64,000 nucleotides of DNA from Eremophila alpestris peregrina (Eukaryota > Chordata > Aves > Passeriformes > Alaudidae): NCBI GenBank assembly GCA_009792885.1, contig WMCF01000012.1, positions 14,843,183 to 14,907,182 on the forward strand, given 5' to 3'. A model generated the notes under the pieces. The model was not told the origin of the DNA, ran no database searches, and saw only the letters and a list, made by a program, of their open reading frames with translations. Position numbers and translations under genes: made by a program. Below are positions 50,285 through 63,143 of this stretch, in pieces. Position 1 is the stretch's first letter. Every line of letters starts with the position of its first letter.

Positions 50285-53200
50285 GAAGTCAGTAAATCAG
50301 GCTGTGACCTGGCTGCATCCTAGATATTAGCCTTCAGCCAATTAGACAGAATGAGTTTGAAATCTATGACAGTCAACCTTTGGATTTATGTGTATTACCT
50401 TGTACCTCTTCTAAAGGCCCTATCTTTCCCACAGTAACCAACACCAGCAGCTTCTTGTCACGTGGCACTCTAGTTACATCAGCAAAAGTTCACAGCTGTA
50501 AGCACTAAGGTTACTCAATAAATGTTTACAGGATTGGTCTTAAAATTATTTATCACGTTTCTACATTTTCAGTGAGACACAGTAGAGCAAAGTAGCACCT
50601 AAATTCTTTGTTCAGCATCCTTGCCTCTGGAGAGAGGCTGCATGGCCCAGGCACATGCACTATGTACATGTGATGCCAAGGCAATGGAGCCTTAGCAGCC
50701 TCCCAGGCTGTGACAAGTCCACAGGCAACAACAGCAATAACCCCTCCTCTTTCTCTCACTAGCAGCTGCCTGGAGTGGCATAATAGTGAGTGCAGCTCAC
50801 TACTCCATCGGGGTCCTTAACCATCTTCAGAAGAAATAGTGTTCATTTTCAGCTGAGTGGTGCTTGAGTAAGGTCACTGGGGGTCCCTGGTGTATTTTGC
50901 TAACTGTCCTAAAACTTGCTCCATACTCTGGGAACCTGTTTCTTTAACATTCATGTGGACTAAGTATTTTCATGGCTAGTCTTGAGAATTTGAGCCATAA
51001 CACTGAGGTGTTTGTCTTGAAAAGTAGTAGGAAAAGGCTGTTTCTCTTTCCAGAGAAAGACCAGATATTTGTAGCATTTTGCTTATTGTTCCATGAATTT
51101 ATGCATGCTAGGGAAATACTACTTTTAAGAGCAACAAAAGACAGCAGGCATTTTTTACCAGAGTTTCTCCTTTCTGTTAGTTTAAAAATAAAAGCCTAGC
51201 ACAAGCAAATCACAGTTGTCTAACTCAAAGGAACATGGCCAAAACCATAACCAGCCATGAGCTCAGCTGAACTAGAAGTCAAATCACGTCATGTCAGAAG
51301 GACATTTAAACACATTTGCATTTGTTATTTGCATCTTTTCAGCAGCTTTTTTTAGCTCTCTTTGTTGCTGTTGTGATACTTACAGAAGTAACACTAGGGA
51401 CTGTAATAAAGTACATGTGTTTTTCTGCAAGATTTCTTTCTTGTGCTGTGCTAATTTGTACATGGAAAATAGTCAAATACAATAGTCCATTCCTTCCAGG
51501 CTCTTTGGCATTACACTCCTCTATTATCTAACTGGGTCTCTCTTGGATGACCACAAGTGCAATTAGCCAGTGAAATGAATATGTTTCTTGTTTACATCTG
51601 AATGTATAAAGAGTGATGGTTTTTCCTTTCAAGTGTAGATAGGTCTACCTACTGCTGTGTCTGCTCATCTGTCTCTACAATGGTAGGTATATTAAAGGGT
51701 TTTTTCCAGTACAAGATCCAAAGAACACAAATATATTTTCATGCAGGATCATGTATGCATACAGACTAGCATTTGCTCACATTGGTTGGGTGAGGATGAA
51801 CTGAAATGCAGAGTTCAGCTACACAAAGCTGAGCTTTATTCATGTTACAAAGTAAAAATATCTCACCATTGTGGTTTGTGACCCATGCTGCCATACTTCA
51901 GATATCTCATGTCTATAAAACAAAACCATTACAAGAAGGACTAGATGCTACTAAGTATGTATTATTATAATTTCTTCCTATATTACTCTAGAATTCTGTA
52001 TTGGGACATATTTTACTAACCTCTTCCTTCAGATTCTTGAAGTATAAACTTATTTCTTTTTCTACCAAGTGCAGAAGCTTGTATTAACTAAACTAAAGTT
52101 GTGTGATGAAAGATTTTTTTGGTTTTGGATTTTAATGAAAGTCAGCACTTAATGTAGGCTGTTGCGCTACTGGTCTGCTTCACCAGAATCACTAAAGTTT
52201 AATGTGTTCTTTCAATGACTTTGTTAGATTCATGGGGCTGCAAAATAATAATAAAAGAAGGTATGACATAGAATACTGTGGAGAGTCTGAAGACTGGAAT
52301 GCGGTCACCTGTAGTCATAGATCTTTCAGCTGGACAACCTTCAATTCTCAGAAGATTCATGAGTGAATGCAAAGTCTGAAAAGACCATATGGACAAATAA
52401 TTTTTCAGAAGAGAACTATCAATCTCTGCATGAATTAATTTTTACTGAAGCAAGTAAAAACTTAATCCCTTATACCTGTGTCATTAGCTGTCCAAATAAA
52501 ACCTCATGGTTTCTGTTGTATTGTCAAACCTACAGACAGCAGTGTTGCTTCTAATTACTTTTCTGTAGCTATTTTCTTAACCTTGTAAGAAAACTCAAAA
52601 TTCTATGGGAAACAATTACATGGGTGAAAATGGGAAATTGCAGTCTGAGGAAGGAAAAAGAATGGTAAGATCATCCTTAAGGAAACAATTACAAAGCTAA
52701 AGGTATTGGGAAAAAAAAAAGTGAAAACATACCAACCACAAGGTGCTATAATATCATGATGGGGAGCAGGAAAAAGAAAAAGAAACTATTTGTCTCAGCC
52801 CAAGCCAAGGACAGTTCTAAAATAAGTCTTCTCGTCTGGTGGACAAAAACTAATCCAAAAATTGGCATGAAGTGTTTATTTCAACAAAATATTGTACTTG
52901 GGTATGATCCACAACTTCTTCCTAACTCTTGCCCACAAATGTCTAGTTTTTGCTGTTGGCTTCTCCATCTTTTTGCATCCCCTCGTGGACAGCAGGCTTG
53001 TCTTAAAAAATAACTGATCAGTTTTGCATACTCAAGGTGTTGCAACATATTCTAACTCTTAGATGTATGTTAGGCAAAATGGGGGAAGTAAGCAAGGGAT
53101 TCACATTTTGTGGAGTGAGATTTTCCCTTAGGTCCTTAACCCTGTGTAGTGTTGGACACAGACCAATAATAGTCAAAGCTTAGTAAGATCTGATCACTCA

Positions 53201-54732
53201 AATGTCCTTCTATCTAAGGGAATGTAAATAATTTCATCATATGTCTGAGTACCTTTTAAGTATCCTGTTTAGAATTTCATTCCATGTATGACCGCCTTTT
53301 TCTCTTTTTTTTCTATAGTAACTGAACTTTTCCAAACTTCTTATAGAAGTAGCTAAAGTTGTGTCAAATTGGAAGGGGAGGGAAAGCAGTGTGTGTATTT
53401 GTGAGATTTTATTTTCTTACAAAGCCAGCATATGTAGAAGTCTTATTAGTTTTGTCACCTGTGGATTTTTTGGTCACTGCTTATGGGGGAAGTCCTTCTT
53501 GCTGTGCAGAGAAATAAATGGTATATTGTTCACTTATTCTACTGTACATCTATTTTCCCATTGTTTCCACTTTAGTCTTCACTGCCTTTATAAAATTTCT
53601 TCCAGAGCTTCAACCTTTAAAATTTCTGCTTCTCAGGGATTTCTCATAGAGGAAGTTCAGCAGAGAGGGTGTCAGGATAGAGGAAGGGTTGTGTGATAAT
53701 GTAAGACATCCTGAAACAAATTCCAAGAGTGCTCAAGAAATGAGACAGGAAATTATGTGCAACTTATAATAAATTCAAACTGTTGCATAAAATAAATATA
53801 TTCATTTTGTTGCCATATGAATATACTGTGTGGGTGTAGAATTTCCCCTTCTAGCTTTGTTGGATATAAACTCAGTCCCTGTTTGAAGTTTGCTAGTGTG
53901 TTGTTCACGTTCTGAGCTGTACCAACAGAGCCAGATATGAAAGGAAATAGAGGAAGTAATAAGATCTCCTACTGTTTTGATGCTGGCATCAGATGGGTGT
54001 ATTATTTATTTACTTACTTACTTAGGTTTATTGAAACCCTGTATTTCTTTCAGTCTGAATTGTTAAAAGCATGAGTTGCTCTGGACAAACATAATGGCCC
54101 TTAACAAGCCCAAGGCTGTCTTCTTTTTATTGTAAATGTCTTTTGGACAGGAAAACAAACTATAGCAAAAGGAAAACATACTATAACGTTTTCATACTTC
54201 CTGTAACTTTTTAAAAGCCAGAGGATTTTCAAGTTCCTGTGGTATGTCCAATATGTCCCTTAAAGGTCGAGACATGTTTTAAAAAGGAAAGATCTGCATT
54301 AGCTGAAGGGGAGAGGGAAGTATTGTTACAGAAATACGTGTAACAAAAAACTGGAGTTGCTATTAATTTTAGAATTCTACCACTCAAAACTTTAGCAGTC
54401 TTGTCATTCTCCAATGGCTCATCCCCCCATCAGTGCTGGTAAGCACCAGGTCAAGAGGAAGTGTTTTACCACTTTCAGCTTGCCAGAGCTGAAGACTGAT
54501 GTAGAGGAAAATGCATATCCTTATTGTGTAGCAAACTGGTTCAAAATGTGGGTATGTCAGTTCTGTTATTTGGGTGCAGCAAGGGAAAAAATATTTTCAT
54601 CACATGGGATTAGAGGGCAGCATGAGAGGAGTAGCAGCAGCTTATTTCCTGACAGTGTTTAGCTACTTCCATGTTGGCAGTTCAATGTAAAATTAATGAA
54701 AAAAATAAAATTAAATTAAAAAAAAAATTTGG

Positions 54733-54829
54733 TCCTTCCTTCCTTCCTTTCTTCCTTCCTGGCTGCCTTCCTGCCTCCCTGCCTTTCTTCCTGCCTTCTG
54801 CCTGCATGCCTTCCTGCCTCCCTCTCTCT
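54733..54829. repeat. TTCC/TGCC polypyrimidine microsatellite
   Basis: TTCC units grade into CTGCC, CTCCC and TTCTTCC units for about 100 bp in ADAMTSL1 intron 1. The plus strand is almost wholly pyrimidine. Confidence 0.85.
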
Positions 54830-57800
54830 ATATTTTTTACATAAATATTTCCCTTTTAGTTTTCTTGCCTCCACCAAGGCTCAATGTTTCAACTCTTTAT
54901 ATGGCCCCTTGTTGTTAAAATAAGCACACACACATCTCTATGAGGTAACTGAAGGAGATGGCAGACCATCAGAAGAACAGGAGGGTTCATTTGTTTTGAA
55001 TAAAGCTCGTAATTGCAGATGTTGTCTGAAATTGCACAAGTCTTTGGAAAGTTCTCTTCCCTTGTGTAAAATGCCCCCTGAGCAGAGTCTCATCTGCCTG
55101 TTGCAACCTATGTCACCTTGACTTAGTACTGTGATCTGCTCCAGAGGAGGCTGGGCTGCCTTAGCTCTGAGTAAAATCTATGCTGATCAAAATCGATGCT
55201 GATGCAATAATACCTTCTAGCCCAGACTTTCAGAACCAGGGTTTCTAAACCCATATGACATGGTGTTTTCTGAGGTGACTCACTATGGAACTGGGATCTC
55301 TACAGAGGGTTGGGTTAGGAGGGCGAATATATGAAGATTAAGGTCAGTTTACTGAAAAGGAAAATGTCCAATATAAATTTTTTCAATGTAAGTATCTTCC
55401 TCCTTGGGAGACATGGTGGAGTTTTCAGTGTCAGGCATAAATTGGCCATTTTTTCTTAAAGCTGATGAGCACAACACAGCCAGCTCATACTTTCATTTCT
55501 CACCACTTAGAAAACACTTGGCATGCAATAGACCTCATCACAGGCTACAATTTTACTTTTCTCTCATCTTCTTTCTTGTGTGCCTTGTGAGCTTTTCCCC
55601 TGTTCACAGTTCTTGCTACGTGGAAGACAAACTCAAAGTCCTAGAGTGCAAGATGCACTTTTGAACCTGTGCTGCTGGGTGGGTTCTGAATTCTGGAAAG
55701 TGATTTCACCTCTCCTGCATCTGAACCAGTCCTAGCCTTAAAAACCCTGAGTCAATAAGGCGACAAGTCTGAGGCTGAGCCAGCTTGGACTTGCTCTGTA
55801 CTGGATCACCCATGCCTGGTGTTTACACCAGCAAGGCAGGATTTAAATAAAACAAAATGTTGTAACTTCAGTCTGTGAGAGCAAGAAAGAAAACTCTTGC
55901 ATTCACAGTGCTCTCCTGGTGGATTTTTTTTTCATATGGGTAAGAGGAGTGAGATATAGGACTGATCTGAGGTTTATAAGGCACTGTTATAAAACGTTAC
56001 ACAGAGCTCAGTGTGCGCACATTGAAGTGATGTGGTGTCAGCTCCATCCTCTGCCAGCAGCCCCCTTCCCCGCCCCTCCAGCTGGCTGCTGCCCTTCTAT
56101 GAGAAGAAATGAGCTCACATTTGGCACATTTCTCCTGGGATACAACTTCCAGTCCAGGTTTAGGAATGGCTGTTTAGCTCTTAATGTCCTGAGATGCCTG
56201 TTAATCAATGCCTCCCTGCGTTGTCGCACACTGGAAGCTGTGTCTTCCCATATACAGAGTGCAGCTCTATGGTTTGCTTGGGAATCCCTTGGGACTGTGA
56301 GGACAGCATTGGCAATGCTCTTATCCTTCTGAGGTGAATCGATGTGTGGAGAAATTGATGTAAGAAAGTGCAACTGTGTACAACACTGAGACTACAGACA
56401 CAGTATTTTCAGGAGTTGAGTGGGACACTTCGTCCTGTCACTTGTGCACAGCCATATCAGGTCATGGTTAAGAAGGGGCTTGAGAGTATTGCCCTCTCAA
56501 TAAGCCTTTGCTTTCCTGTGCAAAATAAGATAAATATAATTTATCTTTTTCTGTCCCCTTCGTAATGAGTCTGTCTTGCTGCTAAGACAAAAAGAAACAC
56601 AGCACTGGAAAGGACTTACTCAACAAATTTTTACTAATGTCCCTAAGCTCGCTATATATGTATCAGGTGTTTTCCTTTAGGGTAAGGAAAATCCACCTAT
56701 TGCTCTTTCTCTTTGTTCACAGGAGCAGCATAACTACTGGGAAACTGCAAGGCTATCTTGGTGAGATTTCCTCTTCAATGCTCATCAAGGTGTCTTCCCC
56801 TGTTTCTTTTAAGTGATGGATGATTTGGGACAAAAAGAAAGAGTAAATTAGAAACTATCCAGAGAGATTTGGGGTTTTTTCTTTATTCCTTTTTAAGAGA
56901 CTGAAACAATAAATCCTGGGCCATTTATCTGCACTAGCAAAATCTGAGCATAATTACCCAAAGTTCAGAATACATTCCCACACACCTGTGCTCCTGTGGC
57001 AGTGCCTTCCTTGAGGTTTTGGAGACACTCAGATCAAGGGTTTTCTGTGCCAGGGGTTTTCCATAGGAAATACACTCTTGATCCCCTCAGAAGCCTTTTG
57101 CTTTGACTTGCAAGTGAATAGGAGGCAAAAATTCCTAGGTTAATTTCCAAGACTATAAAGCCTGGAGCAAGTGGGATGGTTCTGTTCAGCTCACAGCTGA
57201 TCTCCAGCAGAAGGGAGCCGCCAGCCTCCAGGGAACTGGCAAGACAGCATTTGAGGAACAGCCACTTTCACCTCAAGGTGTCTGATGCTCATTGCAGCTA
57301 CTTTTCTTTCCAGATTGTTTGCCAAGGAAAACAGTGTTGTAGGAGCATTTTGAACAGTTCCAAAGGCATCCTTTTGATCTGGCCATATGGAACAGCATGC
57401 AGTTGCTCATGGCAGCAGTGGCACTTGTACCACTCAGTATCTCAGGTGCAGTAAACAACTCAGGCAGATTGGGTACAAAGGCATTTTCTCTTTTCGTCTT
57501 TTAACTTCCATTACTTTGGTAAGCATGTCAGGTAGGTGGGATTTTTGTGTGGTCCTGCTGGAGGCTGGCTGGGTGGCAGATCTGGTGGCAGGAGTTTTTT
57601 GATTTTACATGGGATACAGACAAGACAATGGGAAGACAAGCTATTTACCATACCAGCTAAAGTCTTCATCTGTCCTGACCCTGATTCTGACCTTTGGGAA
57701 AAGAAAATAGGCTGAAGCGATTCGTTGCCAAGCCTGACTTGGGGACCTCTGTTTTCGTGAGGTGCATGAAATGGAAAGAGACCTGCTTGGAACTGAAGAA

Positions 57801-60800
57801 CTATTGTCATGGGAAATCCTAGTGCTTCCAGGGAATCATGATTATCTCCTCAGAAGAATGAGGCTTACTTTAGTAAGCCCTTTCTTCAGTATGGTGCAGT
57901 TATTCTGGAACAGCAGATGTGCTTTGGTCATACAGTACCATTTAAAATGATGCACAATTCTTTGCCTTGATAGATTACACATTTTCTTTCTGTGCATTGC
58001 AATCTTGATATGTTGGAATGTTTTACATATGAAGTTTTTAGGATGTTCACCTTGAAAAATTTCAGCTGTTAGTCAGAAATGTCTTGCAAGTTAATCTTTA
58101 TTTTTTTTAATGGTAATTACTAATATTAATTAAACTGTCTATGAATTTATTCTGCCTTGCCTTTTTCCAAATGCCAGAGATTTTCAAACAGTTTCCCACT
58201 TGGGCTTTAATCCAGTTATTAACTTGGATGGAATGCAATAAAGATACTGACATTGTGCAAATGAAATCTTATAAACCATACATTTACATTGATTAAAGCT
58301 TTGAAATACATGGTTTTCATAAAGAACTGAGGTCACTGGCCTTGTCCCCTGCTGTTACATACCTAGGGAGGTGCTGATGGCAGTTTCTTCCTGGTTCACT
58401 GCAGACAGCATTTCAGTACTGTGTGAAATATGTATTTAATCTCAGTGACAAACTAACATCAAAGGATGCTCAAGGATAACTCGAAGATGTGGCTTGGCAA
58501 GAATTCATATAGGGACTCATTTAAACTTACCTGAGAAGTCTGGGCAGATTGACCATTACAGAAGAAAAAACACTAGTTTTCTGTCTCTAACATAATTTTT
58601 ACAGTAGCTAAAGGCAAGAGTAGGCAGTGGCCTCAGAGGAGCCTTGCATATTGTCACTGACACTTCATCATACCCTGAAACAGTGGGGATATGATAAGAA
58701 CCAGATGATATAAATTTATTAACCAAACTCAGTGGTTCATATTATCTGGGAAATAACTGGCCTAAATTTGGTATCAATGCTGTAGTCCAACAAGAGTTTA
58801 ACTGCATTTTTCACTATCTGTATTGCTGTTTAATCTAGGAAACACACTGAAAAAAAGGACTTCAGCAGCATTTTACTGAATGAGGAGGAAGACTGGATGT
58901 CTCAGAACCAGAGGAGAAATGAAACCACATGATCTGCATTTATACACACACTCTTATGTGTGACACTGACAAATAGTTGTATTATGTTCCAAACAAAATT
59001 TTAAATTCAATTCCAATATGCAACTAATATTTCTTTTCTTAAGGTTGAACTTCTTTTATAGCCTTCAGGACGTGAACAGAGATATTGCTGCTCTTCATTT
59101 TTCTCTCTCTATGCACTTGCACACATGTGTACACATATGCTTTAAAAAGAAACCTGGTTCTTATCTGGGATGTGGCTCCTAGATGTCCAGGTAGCCATTG
59201 TGATTTAAAGATGTGTGACACTTGTAGTCTATAAATTATTTTTGTGTACTGTAAGCAGAAAGTGTAGGAAACACCACTGAATATAATATAAATACATGAC
59301 AACTCTTCAGTATATTCAGATATTACTATTAAACACTGAAGCTGGATTTTTTTAAAGCATCAGGTAGGATACCCAGCTCTGCTAGTCAAATTTGATTATG
59401 TCAGATTACTTTTGTTCGTATTATGAAAAGTTTGTTTTGCTTGCATTTTAAAGCCTTTTTTTTTTTTTTCTGTAAGCATCTTCACCTGAGTACTCTATCT
59501 ACTGACAGGGGTTTCATTTTTATACACATGATCCTGTTTGCTTTCTGGTGCAATAGCACAAGCTGTTCTTCATGTTTCTCATTAGCCAACCCTTTGGGGG
59601 TCCTCCTGCTCATTTCCACAGGAGCTGAGGTATGGGGTGGTAAATGCAGGATCAGCATCAGATTCAGATGGGTATATTAAGATGGTGAGGGATTAAGGAA
59701 GATCTGTTTTTGATTAGTGCTAGCAGATTTATTTGTTTATATAGGTCATCGATAAGCAAATTGCTTAAGGGTGGCATTTCTGACTTGTTACTTTTGATGT
59801 CAGGGCATCCTGAGTTTTGTCTGGACAAAGCAATGGATTTTTCCAGGGAAGCTCAGGCTGACATCCACCTAGAATTGACAGAAGGGATGACAAAAGTCTT
59901 CTGGTACCAACAATAGGGCATAATGAGCCTTGATGACTACATTTTTCTTCTTTGACACACACTGGCATTTTGAGAACCCCCAATCTGGAGAGGTAAAAGC
60001 CTTTTTCTGTGATGGAGCTGTTACTTAAAGAAATATTTAAGTGGTGCCAGCTTAAGTCTCTTCAGCTTTAAGGGCATATACTCCCCTTTACTTTACCCCC
60101 TCCCCCATTTTTTGTTCCTTCTCTTTACTCTTTATGACAGGAGAGCTTTTTCAGAGATTTAAAGAGGTATTGTAGGAGTTCTTGCACTGCAGAAATCTTG
60201 ATAGCTGCTTTAATGTGAAATTAGTTCATTTTGTCAAAACTGGGTAGAAATTAATAACTATCATATAAGCTACTTTAGAAAAATCTTTGTTAGACAATGA
60301 ATTATTAGCTATATATCCTTTGAAGCTGAAATAAATCTGTAATGTACAGCTGTCTTCTGATTTGAAATTACTTTTTGGATATTGCTAGAATTTGAAGCTC
60401 AGTCTTAATGTAGCTCACAGGAAGAAAAACACTCTATTTTCTTTAACATTAAACATGGATGGTGTTGAAATGAATTATGTTTATTCCACTTGTTAAAAGA
60501 AAACTTGGAGCCTGTTCTAGGTTGAGATCACATGTTTTTTGGGAATATATAGGTATTAAAGCAAAGTTTGGAATGCAAGTAATAGGTTCACAGATCTCCT
60601 CTGGGTGGGATTACAATTTATGTCAGAAAAACTTGGATCCATAGAATGTCTAGTTGTGCTGATGCTTGTAAGCTGTGCTGGGGTAAAAGTACTTGGTTCA
60701 TGTGAGTTTACCTTGCAACTCTTTTAAATTATGTCTTTGGGCTTTCAACCAGGAGTGAATGATCAGGTCATGCACCCATCTGTAGCTTGGAGATATTAAT

Positions 60801-61016
60801 TTTCCTATAAACTGGAAGCATTCTAATATTAGGATAATAAAAGTGCAAATATTCATTTTCATTTTATAAAAATCACTCTTCAAAAAGTTTACTCTTCAGT
60901 AAGTTGTCATGTCTTTTCCTATCTCAAATGTAAATCTGGAGAGTGAGTCACATGTAGTCAGAATCTGATCACTTATGAAACTTCAACTTTTACATTTACC
61001 TTTGGAATTGCTTTGG

Positions 61017-61086
61017 GGTGTTTTTTGGTTTTGTTTTTGTTTGTTTGTTTGTTTTTGGGTTTTTTTGGGTTTTTTTGTATTTTATT
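61017..61086. repeat. GTTT / GGGTTTTTTT low-complexity tract
   Basis: GTTT units (about four in a row) are followed by two GGGTTTTTTT units. It lies in ADAMTSL1 intron 1, about 220 bp before the intronic CR1. Confidence 0.8.
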
Positions 61087-61307
61087 AAAGGTAAGATAAA
61101 ATGAGTATGTCAAATAATTGTTACACACTTGGGCCCCATATTATCTCTCACAGACTGAATTAATTTTCTTTTTTACTTGTTAATAACATATTCAGGGCTG
61201 GTATATTTCACCATATTTCATTGCTACTACTCATCTTCACTGAAGGTAAAATTATTTCAGTGTTGATTTATCTCTGTGTCTCAAATAATCCCTTAGTGTT
61301 TCCAACA

Positions 61308-61900
61308 ACCAGGAGGTCCTGGTTGATGGCACAGCACTGCCAGCCAGGCAAGGGAGGGGATTGTCCTGCTCTGAGCTGGAGTGGTCTCATCTCCAGTCTT
61401 GAGGGCCATTTTTGGGTGTCATAACATGGGAAAAACATTAAACTATTAGAGAGTTCCAAAAGAGGACAACACAGACAGTGAAGGTCATTGAAGAGAAGCC
61501 ATATGAGGAGCAGCTGAGGTCACTTGGTCTGTTCAGCCTGGAGGAGAGGAGACAGAGGACAGACCTTGTTGCAGTTACAACTTCCTTGTGAGGGGAAGAG
61601 GAGGGGCAGGCACTGATCTCTGCTTTCTGGCCAGTTACCTGAGGGAATGGCCTGAGGCTGTGTCAGGAGGAGGTTTAGGCTGGATATCAGGAAGAGGTTT
61701 TCACTAAGAGGATAGTTGAACACTCTAGCAGGCTTCCTAGGGAAGTGGTCACAGCACCAGCCTGACAGAGTGCAGAAAGTGTTTGGACAGTGCTCTCAGG
61801 CACATGGTGTGACACTTGGGGTGTCCTGTGCAGAGCCAAGAGTTGGACTTGGTAATTCTGATGGGTACACCTTTCAACTCAGTATCTTCTATGATGCTAT
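61308..61900 (+). mobile_element. CR1 LINE 3' fragment inside ADAMTSL1 intron 1, plus strand
   Basis: It contains diverged CR1 ORF2 C-terminal sequence. Near 61,500 this gives EEQLRSLGLFSLEERRQRT-like residues, and it is followed by AGGAGGTTTAGGCTGGATATC. The CR1 3' tail ends at CAACTCAGTATCTTCTATGATGC. It lies in the same orientation as the gene, about 1.1 kb upstream of exon 2. The first 150 bp are poorly conserved, so the 5' boundary is approximate. Confidence 0.87.
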
Positions 61901-63015
61901 GAAAGCTAAAGCTGACTGCTGTAACATGGGCCAGCAGGGATACTTAAACTTCTCTGTTTAAGGTGTACCTTAAAGTCTCCCTCATATTGTTGTTTTGCCT
62001 TCTTATTAATTTCAAGTGCAGTTAGGACTGCTATTCAGCAGGTGCTGGCCCACAGCACAAGCCAAGCTTTGGAGGAGAACACTGCCTATCTCCATCAGAC
62101 ACAGGCATTTTTAGTGCAACTTTGCAAGGTTAGTTTTTCCAGCAAAACCATTCCCATTAGGGACAATATCTATCTAGATGGTTCAATCATTTGTGTCCTT
62201 ACAAATCTATGTTTCTGCAGTGTATTTGTGTGAATGAAAATTAAATGGTGACTGCAGGTATGGCTGCTTTATTTGAGGCAGGTACTGCTGTATGTTTATG
62301 ACTTAATCCTCGAAGAGCTGAGCATTTCTTAATTCTTCAGTGCTGCTTCTCTATGAAGTTGTTTGAGCACAGCCATTGGCATTAACAATAGCATTGTCTA
62401 GGTCTGCACCTGACATTGGTAACTCCTGCTCTTCAGGGAATGTTCATTTTCTTTTTTAAGCTAGCAAACAGTAGAGATGAAACAGTTAGGGAAATTTTGT
62501 CCAGCAAGTTTCATAGACCTTTAGAAAAGCAATGATAGTTCAAATTCCTTATGGTAAGTGCATGACAGTACCTTTTTAGCACATTAGCTCACTATGCTGA
62601 ATTTCAGTTTTTTCTTAGGAGCATTTTGGAAGGCACCTTTCAATATGCCTTTTCATAGCTTCTAACACAGCAGCAAAACATCAGAGCACGATGTCTAATG
62701 TCTGTTTTACTCCATTTCTTAATCAGAAAAAAAATCCTCTCTCTCACTGTTGTTCAAAGAGCTCTCTCAGAGCAGCTTCACTAGCCTCAAACTGAGACAA
62801 AGATGATATACAGAAGATGAAAGTGAATTCATATACCCTTCACTACTAAGGTTGTCAACCAGTAAGCATGCCAGAGAGGAACAGGTTTATTCCATTTATT
62901 CAGTGCTTTCAATAACCAAGATGACATCCAATAAAAAGACAGGTTAAACTAGCCACGGTAAATATGACTCCTAAATGTTCTTTGCTGATTTTTTTTCCCT
63001 TTTCCCCCTCCCCAG

Positions 63016-63143
63016 AGCTCCAGAACAGCCCGCTCGGAGGAGGACCGGGATTCCCTGTGGGATGCCTGGGGCTCGTGGAGTGAGTGCTCACGCACCTGTG
63101 GAGGTGGGGCTTCCTACTCACTGCGACGCTGCCTGAGCAGCAA
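63016..63143 (+). CDS. ADAMTSL1: ADAMTSL1 coding exon 2 (end of leader, first half of TSP type-1 repeat 1)
   Basis: This 128-bp exon encodes residues 20-61 plus two bases of codon 62. It starts SSRTARSEEDRD, which spans the probable signal-peptidase region, and then enters the first thrombospondin type-1 repeat. Trp34, Trp37 and Trp40 form the WxxWxxW motif, where the first two Trp are the usual C-mannosylation positions. Residues 43-48 read CSRTCG, the consensus for O-fucosylation by POFUT2 at Thr46. The GGGASYSLRRCLSSK tail is characteristic of ADAMTSL1, and ADAMTSL3 is the nearest alternative. The SEEDRD and CLSSK wording and the exon 1 match favour ADAMTSL1. The acceptor is very strong: a long pyrimidine tract ends in CCCAG at 63015, and a branch-point-like CTGAT has its A at 62988. 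The donor is GTAAGT at 63144. The exon ends in phase 2. The remaining exons lie beyond the window. Confidence 0.93.

Larger units (their letters stand above)
48546..63015 (+). other. ADAMTSL1: ADAMTSL1 intron 1
   Basis: This 14,470-bp phase-0 intron separates the signal-peptide exon from the TSP1-repeat exon. It begins GTAAAT, a weaker donor than the GTAAGT consensus, and ends with a strong polypyrimidine tract and CAG. It contains a sense-oriented CR1 fragment (about 61.3-61.9 kb), an A20 tract, a TTCC/TGCC pyrimidine tract and a GTTT-rich tract. The rest is AT-rich sequence with no further exon that I can support. A GC-richer patch at about 55.9-56.4 kb is open on both strands but resembles no protein I know. 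Confidence 0.85.
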
